From the NCBI GenBank assembly GCA_031296355.1, contig JARLFX010000072.1, positions 1-41,058 of the forward strand: DNA of 41,058 nucleotides, read 5' to 3'. The translations under genes and the position numbers were made by a program. Positions 8,177 to 18,000 of the stretch are shown here, piece by piece (the stretch's first letter is position 1; each line of letters begins with the position of its first letter). This stretch comes from Acidobacteriaceae bacterium. Lineage in GTDB: Bacteria; Acidobacteriota; Terriglobia; Terriglobales; Acidobacteriaceae. The notes beneath the pieces were generated by a model. That model was not told where the DNA came from and searched no databases. It was given only the letters and a program-made list of their open reading frames with translations.

Positions 8177-9259
8177 TTGAAGATTCGAAGGTTGCCCCAT
8201 AAATGGAAGTCCACTGCTGCCGGGCTTGTCGCTGGTTGTGTCGTCGCTCTTTGCAGCTGCGGTGGAGTCTCTACTGTGGCGACGTCGAGCACCCCCACGC
8301 AACCTGCCGCCTGCACGGTGCCAACCGCTGCTAATGTTCCCGTCCCGTCGGGCTGCGTCTACTTTGGAGCATGGGCCAATCCAGCGGCAGGCGCTGCGGA
8401 TCCGGCGAGTGTGAATGGCTACACCACCACGCTGGAATCCCAGATAGGCCAGAAGCTTCGCGTCCACATGCACTACTACGGCTGGGGAACAGAAGGAAAT
8501 ACGGTTGCGAACTCCACCCCAAGTTTCCCCGACCAGGCGGAAATTGATGATGAGAACGCAGGCCGCATTCCACTGATTACCTGGGGCTGTTCTGACGACG
8601 ACGGTGTTATTGCTGCGGCAAGTCCCACGGTCAATGTCTCTGCCTACAACCTGATCGTCGCCACTGCACGGGCCGTGAAGACCTTCAATAAACCAATTTT
8701 TATTCGCTGGTTCTGGGAGATGAACCTCACCAACAAGCCAGCCTGTAGCGGCAACGGAACGATGGCAACGCAATATGCCAACTTTATCGGCGCCTGGCAG
8801 AACATCTACAACATCTTCAAATCCCAGGGAGCGACCAATGTCTCATGGGTATGGAATCCTGCTGGGCCGGTAGTCAATCCTGATGCCGCGCCCTACTACC
8901 CCGGCAATGCCTATGTAGACTGGATCGGGTGGGACGGATACGACAAAGTGAATGCACATGATTTTGGCACTGTATTCAATCCCTTCTATCAGGAATTTGA
9001 GAATGCAACCTACGGCAACAAGCCGATCATGATTGCGGAGACGGGTGAGTGTCCTACCTATCAGGCGGCCTACCTCGCCACGGCTACCACCGAGATCGCC
9101 AGCCGCGCGAACAGTGGTGGCTACGCCTTTCCGATGGTCCGCGCATTTCTCTACTTTGATTCGCCGGGGCAGTACACCCCCTGCACATGGAATTTTGACA
9201 CCGAGGGAATCGCCGGCTTCGAGGCCATGGGCAACGATACGTACTTCGCGGCCCCGTAA
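8177..9259 (+). CDS. GH26 beta-mannanase-like lipoprotein
   Basis: A 360-residue glycoside hydrolase family 26 protein, expected to cleave internal beta-1,4-mannosidic bonds (some GH26 enzymes cut other beta-glycans). Translation appears to start at TTG 8177 with GGGAGAG six bases upstream. The N-terminus is a lipoprotein-type signal with a cysteine acceptor at Cys28 or Cys21. The barrel begins with YFGAWANP (about residue 60). IRWFWEMN contains the acid/base Glu181 and IAETGE contains the nucleophile Glu288; VDWIGWDGYD sits between them, as in the family. The length is right for a single catalytic domain. It lies 54 bp after the NHL/Ig gene, likely co-transcribed, and is convergent with the NHL lipoprotein at 9297-11363. 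It is closely related to the GH26 domain at the end of the 11598-14504 product. Confidence 0.9.
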   Translation: MKIRRLPHKWKSTAAGLVAGCVVALCSCGGVSTVATSSTPTQPAACTVPTAANVPVPSGCVYFGAWANPAAGAADPASVNGYTTTLESQIGQKLRVHMHYYGWGTEGNTVANSTPSFPDQAEIDDENAGRIPLITWGCSDDDGVIAAASPTVNVSAYNLIVATARAVKTFNKPIFIRWFWEMNLTNKPACSGNGTMATQYANFIGAWQNIYNIFKSQGATNVSWVWNPAGPVVNPDAAPYYPGNAYVDWIGWDGYDKVNAHDFGTVFNPFYQEFENATYGNKPIMIAETGECPTYQAAYLATATTEIASRANSGGYAFPMVRAFLYFDSPGQYTPCTWNFDTEGIAGFEAMGNDTYFAAP

Positions 9260-9296
9260 ACAGGCGATTCCCTCAAGCCAAAGTGGGTGCCGGTTA

Positions 9297-11363
9297 TTAG
9301 GGCTTCACGCCCCAGGTGTTGTACTTCGTGTTGAACGCGATGGGCGTCACCGCAGGCGCAGCCGCGCCCACAATCTCCGTCACATAAGCCGTGTTCGAGC
9401 TGGTCACCCACACATTGCCGGAGGCATCCACCGCGATATCAAACGGTGAATTCATCGTATGTACAAATCCTGTCGTTGCCGGCGAGATAGCCGCGCCCGC
9501 GTTGCTGAACTCAGAGACCGAATAGGTAGTCGGCGAGCTGCCATTACCGCCCGAGTTAGCAATCCATAGATTGCTGTTGCCATCGATCGCGATGTACTTT
9601 GCGATGTTCAGCCCGCCGCCCGTGTACGTATTCACCGTTGTTCCCGGAACGTCTACAGTCGGATAGGTGTTATAGGTGATTGGTGCCTTCGTAATAAAGC
9701 TGGCCGTCGGAGACGTTCCGTAGGTTGTGCTGCTGGCATTGTTATAGGCAGGATTTGAAATCCACATATTGCCGCTCGCATCAAATACCGCACCCGTCGG
9801 GAACCAGACCTTCGTCGGTGCGGTCGCATAATAGTTGTTGCTGCCGGCTCCCGTATTGTCGTTCCAGTTGCGTATGTTCCCGGAGGAGGTTGTCGTAAGT
9901 GCCTGGAACTGATTGAGTGTGTATATTGTGCTGTTCTTGTCGAGCACGAGGCCGAACGGGCCGGCAGATCCAGTAGCGTTGATGGTCGTTGCGGTGCAGA
10001 AACTGCTTGTTCCTGTCGTCCAGAGACATTTCCCGAGTTGCATGGTCTGTGTTGCGGTCACGGTCGGAGTGGTGGTTTCTGTAATCCAGGCGTTATTGTT
10101 CTTGTCGATCGCAATCGCGTACGGCTCTTCGCTCGCTGTTACCGAGCCAGCAATCGAAGCCACGTAACCGGATGCATTAAACTGAAGAATCTGATTGATT
10201 CCAGCGTCTGACACCAGCACGTTTCCATTCAAGTCCACGGCAACGCCCCAGGGTGAAGTGACTGTGGACGTGCCCTGCGTGCCGGTATATGTCGTAATAA
10301 CAGTTCCGTTCGGAGAGAGTTCCGTAACCCGGCCGCTGCTCGCAACCCACACATTGCCAGTAGCGTCGATGGCCAGCCGTTGCGCTGCACTCATTCCGCT
10401 CACTGCATAATTCACCCCTACGGTCCAATCACCTGGTTGAGTGCTCAATCCTCCAGCGTAAGGTGGAGTCGGCGACGCGGTGCCGTACACTGTTGCCATG
10501 TTAGAGGTTGCTCCCGCCATGCTCGTCGGATTTGTGGCCAGATAGAACGCTGCTTCAAAGGTATTTGTCGCCGTTGGAGTCGCAGTCGAATTGGTCGGTG
10601 AGGCCGCGGTAAACATCGAAGAGCAAACAGTATCGCCATTGGTAGGGTCGCTATTTACGCACGCTGCCAGAATGTTTGCCATGGTGATGAGTTTCGCTGA
10701 ATCCACGGTTGCGTTGGCGGCAAGACCGGGCGTAGCCCCCTGTGTTGGATCGACCAAATTGAAGATGGTATTGAACGCATTTACCATCCCCGTGACGTTA
10801 TTATTGTTCCCCGCAAACGTAGGAGTTGCGGCATATGTGGTGCCGATTCCATCCGCTGATGCCGTTCCAAAATTGGCGGAATTGACGAATCCAGAAAGAG
10901 CAAATGCAGTTGCGACCGTCGTGAGTTCGTTGACGACCGTGAAGCTGGAAAGGCTACCGCAGATGCCGAGCGGTGCGACCAGAAGAGAGGCAGGGTTTGA
11001 GTGCCCGGTGCTGTTTCCCGGATTTCCGCCCTGCACGGTGATGTACACCGGCATGTTGGCAGTACATGCTGTGGTGTAGTCTCCGGCCGCAAATGAGAAG
11101 TACCCTGAGGCATCTGCAGTCTTCGTGGCAAGCTGCGTGGGCGCACTACCGTACCCGGCCACGCCGGGTGACCAGATAGTCACAGTGGATCCGGCAATTG
11201 GCTGTCGGCCACCGTGGGCGACGCCGCTGATCGCTTCGTTGAAGGGTGCTGCAACAAACGGAGTTCCGGCTCCGCATCCTGTCAGCAGCATTGCAGTAGA
11301 GGTGCTGAGCAAAGAGAGCAATGTGCCAGTGCGGAGAATGGATGATTCACAGGGTTTGAACAT
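9297..11363 (-). CDS. NHL beta-propeller lipoprotein, paralogue lacking GH26
   Basis: A 688-residue predicted lipoprotein. Starting at ATG 11363, preceded by ACGAGG at a suitable distance, gives a signal peptide with lipobox LLTGC and Cys30; an upstream in-frame ATG at 11417 would add 18 non-signal-like residues. A carboxypeptidase-regulatory-like beta domain (about 45-115; ISGVAHGGRQPIAGSTVTIW) precedes an Ala/Asn/Thr-rich helical region (about 120-290) and an NHL/Vgb-type propeller (about 310-680) with repeats such as DASGNVWVTSS and DGNSNLWIANSGG. It is homologous along nearly its full length to the N-terminal two-thirds of the neighbouring 11598-14504 product but stops where that protein continues into a GH26 domain. 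No enzyme motif is seen; a surface-binding role with the GH26 enzymes is likely. Confidence 0.87.
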   Translation of the reverse strand: MFKPCESSILRTGTLLSLLSTSTAMLLTGCGAGTPFVAAPFNEAISGVAHGGRQPIAGSTVTIWSPGVAGYGSAPTQLATKTADASGYFSFAAGDYTTACTANMPVYITVQGGNPGNSTGHSNPASLLVAPLGICGSLSSFTVVNELTTVATAFALSGFVNSANFGTASADGIGTTYAATPTFAGNNNNVTGMVNAFNTIFNLVDPTQGATPGLAANATVDSAKLITMANILAACVNSDPTNGDTVCSSMFTAASPTNSTATPTATNTFEAAFYLATNPTSMAGATSNMATVYGTASPTPPYAGGLSTQPGDWTVGVNYAVSGMSAAQRLAIDATGNVWVASSGRVTELSPNGTVITTYTGTQGTSTVTSPWGVAVDLNGNVLVSDAGINQILQFNASGYVASIAGSVTASEEPYAIAIDKNNNAWITETTTPTVTATQTMQLGKCLWTTGTSSFCTATTINATGSAGPFGLVLDKNSTIYTLNQFQALTTTSSGNIRNWNDNTGAGSNNYYATAPTKVWFPTGAVFDASGNMWISNPAYNNASSTTYGTSPTASFITKAPITYNTYPTVDVPGTTVNTYTGGGLNIAKYIAIDGNSNLWIANSGGNGSSPTTYSVSEFSNAGAAISPATTGFVHTMNSPFDIAVDASGNVWVTSSNTAYVTEIVGAAAPAVTPIAFNTKYNTWGVKP

Positions 11364-11488
11364 GATGTGCCTCGTAAGGGAAATCCGTCGAACGGGAGAT
11401 GCAGTCTGCCGTTCCAAAGCAGGCTAAAGCATGGCCCGAAAACTTTATTGGTAGACTTCGCGAAAGCCTAAATAGGTTTTATGTTGTT

Positions 11489-11538
11489 TGTCAAGAATAA
11501 ATACGAATCCCATGAAAATATGCCATATGCATATTTTC
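11489..11538 (-). promoter_or_regulatory. Perfect 10-bp inverted repeat upstream of a TTGACA
   Basis: GAAAATATGC (11514-11523) and GCATATTTTC (11529-11538) are perfect inverted arms around CATAT. The repeat is about 150 bp upstream of ATG 11363. Reading on the minus strand, a TTGACA at 11494-11489 lies 19 bp downstream of it, so the dyad sits where an activator or repressor could act. AT-rich symmetry of this type is common for dimeric regulators; no specific regulator can be named. Confidence 0.5.
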
Positions 11539-11597
11539 CCTCAAGTGCGATGCTGGTTCTTGTCGACTCGCAACATGACGGCTGCCGATCCGCCTAG

Positions 11598-14504
11598 TTA
11601 GGGCATTAATGAAAAATAGCTATCGTTCGCCATATTGATATAAGAGGTGATACCGGTTCCGGTAAGAACATAGCCAGGCGATGATTGACCCGGAGCGTCG
11701 AAATAGCAAAAGGCCTTGACCAGGGGATATTGCGTCTTTAAAAGGCTCTCCGCCTGCTGGAGATAAACCCCCTGGGTAGCTGCATAAGCTCCAGTTTCTG
11801 CGATGATGATGGGCTTGTTATGTACATTATTTATGGCATAGGGCCCTGACCATACAGCATTGAAACTAGGGTTGTTTGCTGTTTTGTCATAGTGATCAAT
11901 GCCTATCCAATCCACATATCTATCACCGGGATAGAACGGTGTCGGATCAATACCATCCGTGCCGCTTGGATTCCAGACGAAGATGACGTTTGTAGCCCCT
12001 TCCTGCTGGAATACGGCCCAGATGTGACGCCAGGCAGCGATAAAGTCAGTTGCCTGCACGGAGACGGGGTCGCTGGTCTTGTTTGGATCGAGCAGACAGG
12101 AGGTGTGGCCGCTGATGAGGTTAAACTCCCACATCCAACGAAACATGACAGGCGAGCCGTAGGACTTTAATCCGTCAGCGACTGCGCGGATACTGGCGTC
12201 TTCATTGCCTGCGGTCACATTGACGTCTGCCATATTGCAGTGCATTGAAATCAGTGGAACGCGGTTATGACCGCCGGTCAGATCATCGGTTACTTCGGAG
12301 TTGGGGAAGCTGTCCGTCCAGCTGAAGTAATGAAGATGGATGGCAAACTGGCGGCCTATTTGTGTCTCAAGTGCGGCTATTTCAGTGGCGACGGAACCGC
12401 TACCAGGTGGATTCGCCCAGGCGCCGAAGTAGGCTCCGGTTGTTGGAATCAACAGTCCTCCCGGCGAATTGCCGCCGCCGCCTGTTGAGCCACCACTGCC
12501 GCCGTTACCTGGTACGGACCCGACTGTGCCATTCGCAGTAGCGACCGACACAGGGGTTACAACAGGTGTAGCGGCGCCGATGAGTTCCGAGACAAAGTTG
12601 GAGGTTGTGGAGTTGTTGGCCACCCACACGTTGCCTGACCCATCGACGGCAACCGCGATGGGGGAGGCGAAGCCATGCGCAAACCCTGTCGTATTCGGAG
12701 AGAGCGCCGAACCGGTATTACTGAACTCCGAGATAGAGTAGGTTCCAGCAGTGCTGAGGGCGTTGTTCGCGACCCAGACATTGCCTGCGCCATCAATTGA
12801 GAGGAATCGCGCCCCATTGAGTCCTCCACCTGTGTAGATGCCAATAGGGCTGGCTGAAGGCGGATTGCTGGTCACGCCTAGGAAACTCGCAGCGGCAGTC
12901 GCGCCTTCGTTTGAGTACCAGATGTTGTTTGAAGCATCAAATGCAATGCCGATCGGGAGATCAGCATTACTGGTTTGACTGGTGTAATATGTTGCGACTT
13001 GAGTGCCATCCGATACCTGATACTGGGCGAGATTGCCGAAAGTGCTGGAGTGGAGATTTGTAATCCACACGTTGCCTGCAGTCGGGTCAATCGCCATGCC
13101 AAGAGTCTGCGTTCCTATGCCGCTATAGACGGTGAGGCTGGTGCAAAAAACCAGATTGACCGGATCATACGGACATTCTGTAAGCACTTTGGAACTGGCG
13201 TTGATCTCAGACAGCCATATATTGTTAGACCCATCAATCGCCATGGCAGAGGGAGTGGCTCCCGTTGGAATGACGGCGGCGACAGTGCTCCCGGTAATCT
13301 CAAATAATGTATTTGCGCCGCTATTGGTTACCCAGACGTTGCCCAGCAGATCGACCGCGATCTGACGTGGAGCGTTGACTGCGTTGGAGCCGCCGTCGCT
13401 GGTAATCGTTGTTGCAAGCGATCCGGTGGGAGTAAGTTCTACAATACTTGCAGAAATTGTGCTGCCATCTCCATCCCCGTCAATCCACACGTTGCCGGAT
13501 GCATCGACTGCCAGATTCTCAGCGCTTGCAAGCGTCGGTATCTGGTAGTTCACGGCGATTGTCCAGTCTGCGGGCACGGTAGAGAGTGTTGGCTGGAATG
13601 GCGGTGTGCCGGTAACTAGTCCATAGAGCGTTGCTATATGGCTACCTGCGCTGTTCGTGCTGATCGGGTTTGAGGCAAGATAAAAGGCTGCTTCAAACGT
13701 ATTAGAAGCCACAGTAGCGCCGGCTGGCGTTACGTCAGTGAATAGCGTCGAGCATGTCGTGCTGCTGGTTGGATCGGTGTTGACACAGGAAGACAGCAAG
13801 TTCGCGAGCATATTGAGCTTAGAGCTTTCGACCGAAGCGTTGGAACTGGTTCCCGGAGTCTGGCCTGTAGTTGGGTTGACAAGTATGTTTGCTGTGGCAA
13901 AAGCATTGGTTAGGCCGGTACTGTTCTCTAAATTCACTCCAATTGCATCCGCAATCCCCAAGTTGCTCGATGTACCAAAGTCTGCTGAATTCATGAAGCC
14001 GTTCAGAGCATATGCCGCCGCGATCGTTGACGCCTCATCCACATTGAAGAATGAATTTTCTTCAACGGAGCCACAGGTTCCGATGAGGGAGACCAGTACC
14101 GCAGCGGAGTTGACGCCAGTCGGATTCTGGGTCGTGGTGGTATTTCCGGGGTTGCCTCCAGACGAGACTATATACAGCGGAGCACCCGACGCGGGGCAGG
14201 CATAGGTTCCGGGAGCAATCTTGAATCCGCCGCTAGCCGAAGTTGAGGTGGTCGCCAGCGCAGTCGCCTGACTGCCATAGCCGCTCATACCCGCGGCGTA
14301 GATTGTAATGGTTGCGTTCGCGATAGGTTGACGACCGCCATACGCAGTGCCTGATATTCCATGGATGTTAGGTGTGGGCAGTATAGAAGGGGTTGATGTG
14401 TTGAACGTATTGGCACATCCGGCGAATATGGAGCTGAACGCGAGGGGGAGAAGGAGATGTAGGAGCGCTCCCGACTTGGATCTGATTATCCGGGAGCATT
14501 TCAT
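11598..14504 (-). CDS. NHL beta-propeller lipoprotein fused to GH26 mannanase
   Basis: A 968-residue two-part lipoprotein. ATG 14504 is preferred over ATG 14516 because GGAG lies six bases upstream of it and the resulting lipobox cysteine is Cys30, as in the paralogue at 9297-11363. Regions in order: lipoprotein signal (1-30), carboxypeptidase-regulatory-like domain (about 45-115), Ala/Asn-rich region (about 120-290), NHL propeller (about 305-650), a Gly/Ser linker (about 660-685), and a GH26 barrel (about 690-968). GH26 motifs are intact: RWMWEFN with acid/base Glu793, VDWIGIDHYD, and IAETGA with nucleophile Glu903. The barrel opens with YFGAWANPP, nearly the same as the separate enzyme at 8177. 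The propeller may anchor or target the mannanase to substrate. It has its own promoter-like sequence just upstream. Confidence 0.9.
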   Translation of the reverse strand: MKCSRIIRSKSGALLHLLLPLAFSSIFAGCANTFNTSTPSILPTPNIHGISGTAYGGRQPIANATITIYAAGMSGYGSQATALATTSTSASGGFKIAPGTYACPASGAPLYIVSSGGNPGNTTTTQNPTGVNSAAVLVSLIGTCGSVEENSFFNVDEASTIAAAYALNGFMNSADFGTSSNLGIADAIGVNLENSTGLTNAFATANILVNPTTGQTPGTSSNASVESSKLNMLANLLSSCVNTDPTSSTTCSTLFTDVTPAGATVASNTFEAAFYLASNPISTNSAGSHIATLYGLVTGTPPFQPTLSTVPADWTIAVNYQIPTLASAENLAVDASGNVWIDGDGDGSTISASIVELTPTGSLATTITSDGGSNAVNAPRQIAVDLLGNVWVTNSGANTLFEITGSTVAAVIPTGATPSAMAIDGSNNIWLSEINASSKVLTECPYDPVNLVFCTSLTVYSGIGTQTLGMAIDPTAGNVWITNLHSSTFGNLAQYQVSDGTQVATYYTSQTSNADLPIGIAFDASNNIWYSNEGATAAASFLGVTSNPPSASPIGIYTGGGLNGARFLSIDGAGNVWVANNALSTAGTYSISEFSNTGSALSPNTTGFAHGFASPIAVAVDGSGNVWVANNSTTSNFVSELIGAATPVVTPVSVATANGTVGSVPGNGGSGGSTGGGGNSPGGLLIPTTGAYFGAWANPPGSGSVATEIAALETQIGRQFAIHLHYFSWTDSFPNSEVTDDLTGGHNRVPLISMHCNMADVNVTAGNEDASIRAVADGLKSYGSPVMFRWMWEFNLISGHTSCLLDPNKTSDPVSVQATDFIAAWRHIWAVFQQEGATNVIFVWNPSGTDGIDPTPFYPGDRYVDWIGIDHYDKTANNPSFNAVWSGPYAINNVHNKPIIIAETGAYAATQGVYLQQAESLLKTQYPLVKAFCYFDAPGQSSPGYVLTGTGITSYINMANDSYFSLMP

Positions 14505-14547
14505 GCTGAACTCCATGACCTTCTTCTTTATTTAGTGAACTACAACA

Positions 14548-14575
14548 AATGTAGGCAGGAGGGCAGGAGTGTCAA
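14548..14575 (-). promoter_or_regulatory. Promoter of the NHL-GH26 gene
   Basis: On the minus strand TTGACA (14575-14570) and TACATT (14553-14548) are 16 bp apart, 44 bp upstream of ATG 14504. The -35 matches the sigma-70 consensus exactly. It lies between the small-protein gene and the NHL-GH26 gene, so the latter need not depend on read-through. Confidence 0.5.
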
Positions 14576-14597
14576 TATCTGTCTTAGCTGCCAGCTG

Positions 14598-15044
14598 CTA
14601 GTTGGTTGTAGCAGAAAGTCCCGTCGCGGCAGGATGGTGGCGGCTGTATTCGTCCTGCAGAGCCTTGTTATATTTGGCGCGCTGGATGTCATCGAGGATG
14701 GCGCGCATCTTTGATTGCGCCTCGGCGTTGATTTCCACCAGCCGTTTCTGCCGTGCTTCCGGTGGGTTGCTGAGATTCGCAAGCTCCTCGGCGAGACGGT
14801 TATCGAGAACGGCTTTCACCTTCGGCTGCTGTTCGGCTGTCAGAGCGTAAGCCTTGATGAAATCCTGATACTTCTGGTGCTCATGCGCGGTTATTCCCTC
14901 TGGGGTGGTGAGGTCCACCTTTGGGCGGGCCTGATGAGCCACCTCGCCCGGCGCTACAGGAGCAGGCTGCTGAGAGATTGCGGATAAAGACGAGACGGCA
15001 AATATGATTCCAACTGCCAGTGCGTATCGCTTGTGGTTCTTCAC
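14598..15044 (-). CDS. Small periplasmic helical protein, Spy/LTXXQ-like
   Basis: A 148-residue protein of unassigned function. Residues 1-25 form a signal peptide (MKNHKRYALAVGIIFAVSSL, cleavage near SAISQ). After a Pro-rich segment the mature part is charged and helical, with LTAEQQ near residue 72 and ILDDIQRAKYN near 115. That spacing of an LT-x-x-Q-like motif and a later helix resembles the Spy/CpxP family of periplasmic chaperone-like proteins. The start is 37 bp downstream of the TonB-receptor stop on the same strand, so the two are probably co-transcribed. It could help fold or protect the outer-membrane receptor; that is inference from position and fold only. Confidence 0.7.
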   Translation of the reverse strand: MKNHKRYALAVGIIFAVSSLSAISQQPAPVAPGEVAHQARPKVDLTTPEGITAHEHQKYQDFIKAYALTAEQQPKVKAVLDNRLAEELANLSNPPEARQKRLVEINAEAQSKMRAILDDIQRAKYNKALQDEYSRHHPAATGLSATTN

Positions 15045-15081
15045 GGAGTACCTCGAGGGAAAAGCGGTCTAATGTTTCGAA

Positions 15082-18000
15082 TTAGAAGATGTATTTCGCA
15101 CCGACCTGCATTGTGCGGGCATCGCGGGCAGCTGTAGCCTGACCCGCGCTCAGGTTATTAAGCTGCATCTGGATCGTCGTCCAGTTCGTGTGGTTGAAGA
15201 CGTTGGCCGCCTCCACCCGGAACTGTAGATGTGTACCCGATGTCAGCGCCAGGTTTTTGAAGAAATCAATATTCCAGACCTGATAACCCGGCCCGCGTAC
15301 CGCGCCACTGCGCTCGTTGCCCGGTAACGAAGCAGAGGGTGCAAGGGTGAAATGCTGGGTGATATTGAACCAGGTCAGTATTGGTGACAGATGGTCCGGA
15401 GCATGCGGTGCATCCGAATTCGGATCCCCGATCTGGTTGGGCCGTACTGCCTCAATGGCCCCGCCTGCCAGCACGCCCTGTCCAGCGGGGTCGACGGGGG
15501 TATTGCTCAGCGTCGTCAGAGGCTTGCCAGCCGCCATGGTCACGATGCCGGAAAACTCGTACCCGCCCAGCAGGTGCCCCTTCCAGCCCTTCTGACTCGC
15601 ATAGAAGGGAAGGTGATAGACAAAGTGGCCGGTGAAAACATGCCGGCGATCTATCGCTGCAAGACCATACTCCGCCTTCGGATCGTAGCTGTTCTGTGGC
15701 GCTGCGCCGGAATCAGCCAGGCTGTCGGTCAGTGACCGCGACCAGGTGTAATTCACGCTGATGCGCGACTGTGTTCCGAGCTTACGATTAGCCTCGACCT
15801 GCAGACCGTTGTAGTTGCTGGTAAATTCCGGCACCTCGCTCAGGATGGGGCCATAGCCCTTGTAGGGCCGGATCTGGTTCAGATAAACCGTGTTAGCAGT
15901 GGTGACGCTGTTGCCCGGAATAATGCCAGCAGTCACGTACTCCAGCGGGTGAGGTTGATTGATATCTACCTGCCCAACCAGATGGCGAGAATTATTTCCA
16001 ACGTAGCGAATATCCAGTAGAAATCCATGCTGCATCTGTTGCTGGATGCCGAGCGAGTAGGCCATCGAATAGGGGGTCTTCCAGTTGCTGGAAATGCCAA
16101 AAGCATTGGGCGGGATGAGCGCGGAGTTCGTGCCTGCCCCCGGATTGGTAAATGTCCCGCCTGTGAACGTCAGGTTCGAGGAGTAGAACGGATTATTATT
16201 CACCGCGGTCTGCACCACGCTCAGTGGAACCTGATTGTAGAAAATGCCGAAGCCGCCCCGCAGCGAAGTCTTGCCGCCACCAAATACATCAAATGCAAAT
16301 CCTGCGCGTGGCGCAAAGTCGAGCTTGGGTTGATTACTGACTGCGTTGCCATACGGCGAATTCACCCCACCGCGGATCACGCCGTCATAACTTCCGGCCA
16401 CATAGGCCGGGTTGGGAACTACGTTGGTGCAGGGCAGGGCTGCGCAGATGTTGCCGGTTGTCGATCCCGCACCGCCTTGGATAGTCGGTGCGAGTGATGG
16501 ATCGTAAAACTTCGGATCAAACGCGCCAAGGTGCCCACCCGCATCCGTCGGCATCTGAGAAAAAGAGTAGCGCACGCCGAGATTGAGCGTCAGCCGCGGC
16601 AGTATCTTCCAGTCATCCTGTATGTAGGCTTCGTAGAGATTGGCGCGCGATTGTGCCAGAGGATCGATGGTGCTCTGGGTGAAATTGGCAACATGTCCGG
16701 TCAGGAAGTTTGCAAATGACTGGGCAAATGCGGTGCCCGAGCAACTGGGGCAATTGCCAGAGGTGAATTTGTATAATCCAGCGTTGGTATCACCCTGATT
16801 CACATTCTCATACATGTGCTCGAAGTTGATGCCGGTGCTGACCGAGTGTTGACCAAACACGTGAAAGACATTGGCAAAGGCTTGGTAGGTGCGATTTGAG
16901 TCATTGGTGGGGCCGACTGCCGCAAGCGCAGCGCCGTTATTGATGCTGATCGTGGGTATGTGTGTGAGTGTTGACGTAAAAGGCAGATTCGGCCGAATGT
17001 CTGGGGAATTCTGGCTGGCCATAAGTCCTGTCGGAATGACCTGGATGGAGAAGGGCTGAAATGAAAACGCTGCATCCAGGATCGTCGCATTTGTCAGCGC
17101 ATAGGTGCCGTGCAGCATATAGCCATCACCGACCGTAGGGATATACGAATTGCTCACACCTGGGTAGCCATTGCCCTTGTTGTAGCCAAAGGGTGCGACT
17201 ACATTGATCGGGTCGTGCACGTAGCGGAAGAACATTGACAAGCGCTGGTTGAAGGTGTGATCGATGCGGACCAGTTGCTGCGTCTCGTTCGTTTTACCGA
17301 TCTGCGTGAGAATGAGTTCCTGCGGCAAGTTAACTGGGTCAACATTTGGCGCTGGCAGCGTGCTCAGAATGTCTTTAATATATGCGGCTGCTACAGGATC
17401 GATATTTGTGACCTGGGTACCAATGACACACGAGGGAGTGTACGCAATGCACACCGTACTGGTGCCGAAGTTACCCGCGATCTGGGCCGGCGTAGGATCG
17501 TTGAGCACGTTGTCGATCAATCCCTGTGTCGCCCGCGTCACCGCGAGTGAGTAGAAGAAGAAGGTGTTGTCGCGAAAGCGGGTAAGATGCTTTGGGATGT
17601 ATATTGGTCCGCCAATGCTGATGCCTCCGACATAGCGTGAGTCCTCAGGCTTGGGCAGTGGAATCTTGGTGCGCTTGGCGAAAAAATTATAGGCGTCAAA
17701 TGCTGAATTACGGACAAAAACGTACATATCGCCGTGAAACGCGCTGCCACCGGACTTGCTGATGATCTGAACCTGAGCGCTGCCACCACCGCCATACTCT
17801 GCCCCGTAGCTGTCGCGAACGACCTTCATCTCTTGGATCGAATCGATCGTCGGAAAGATGGAGACCTGGTTGTTGGAACCATGCGCCAGCATGTCTGTTC
17901 CATCAAAGAGATACGCATTTTGGGTTGCACGCTGTCCGTTGATGGAGAGATTCGCATTGTTGGATGTACCTGCAGGGCTGACCATGCCGGAGTAGGTCTG

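Noticed and set aside
7516..8773. Long minus-strand frames opposite the NHL/Ig and GH26 genes
   Set aside because: They are antisense shadows of strongly supported genes; composition is atypical and no motif is present.
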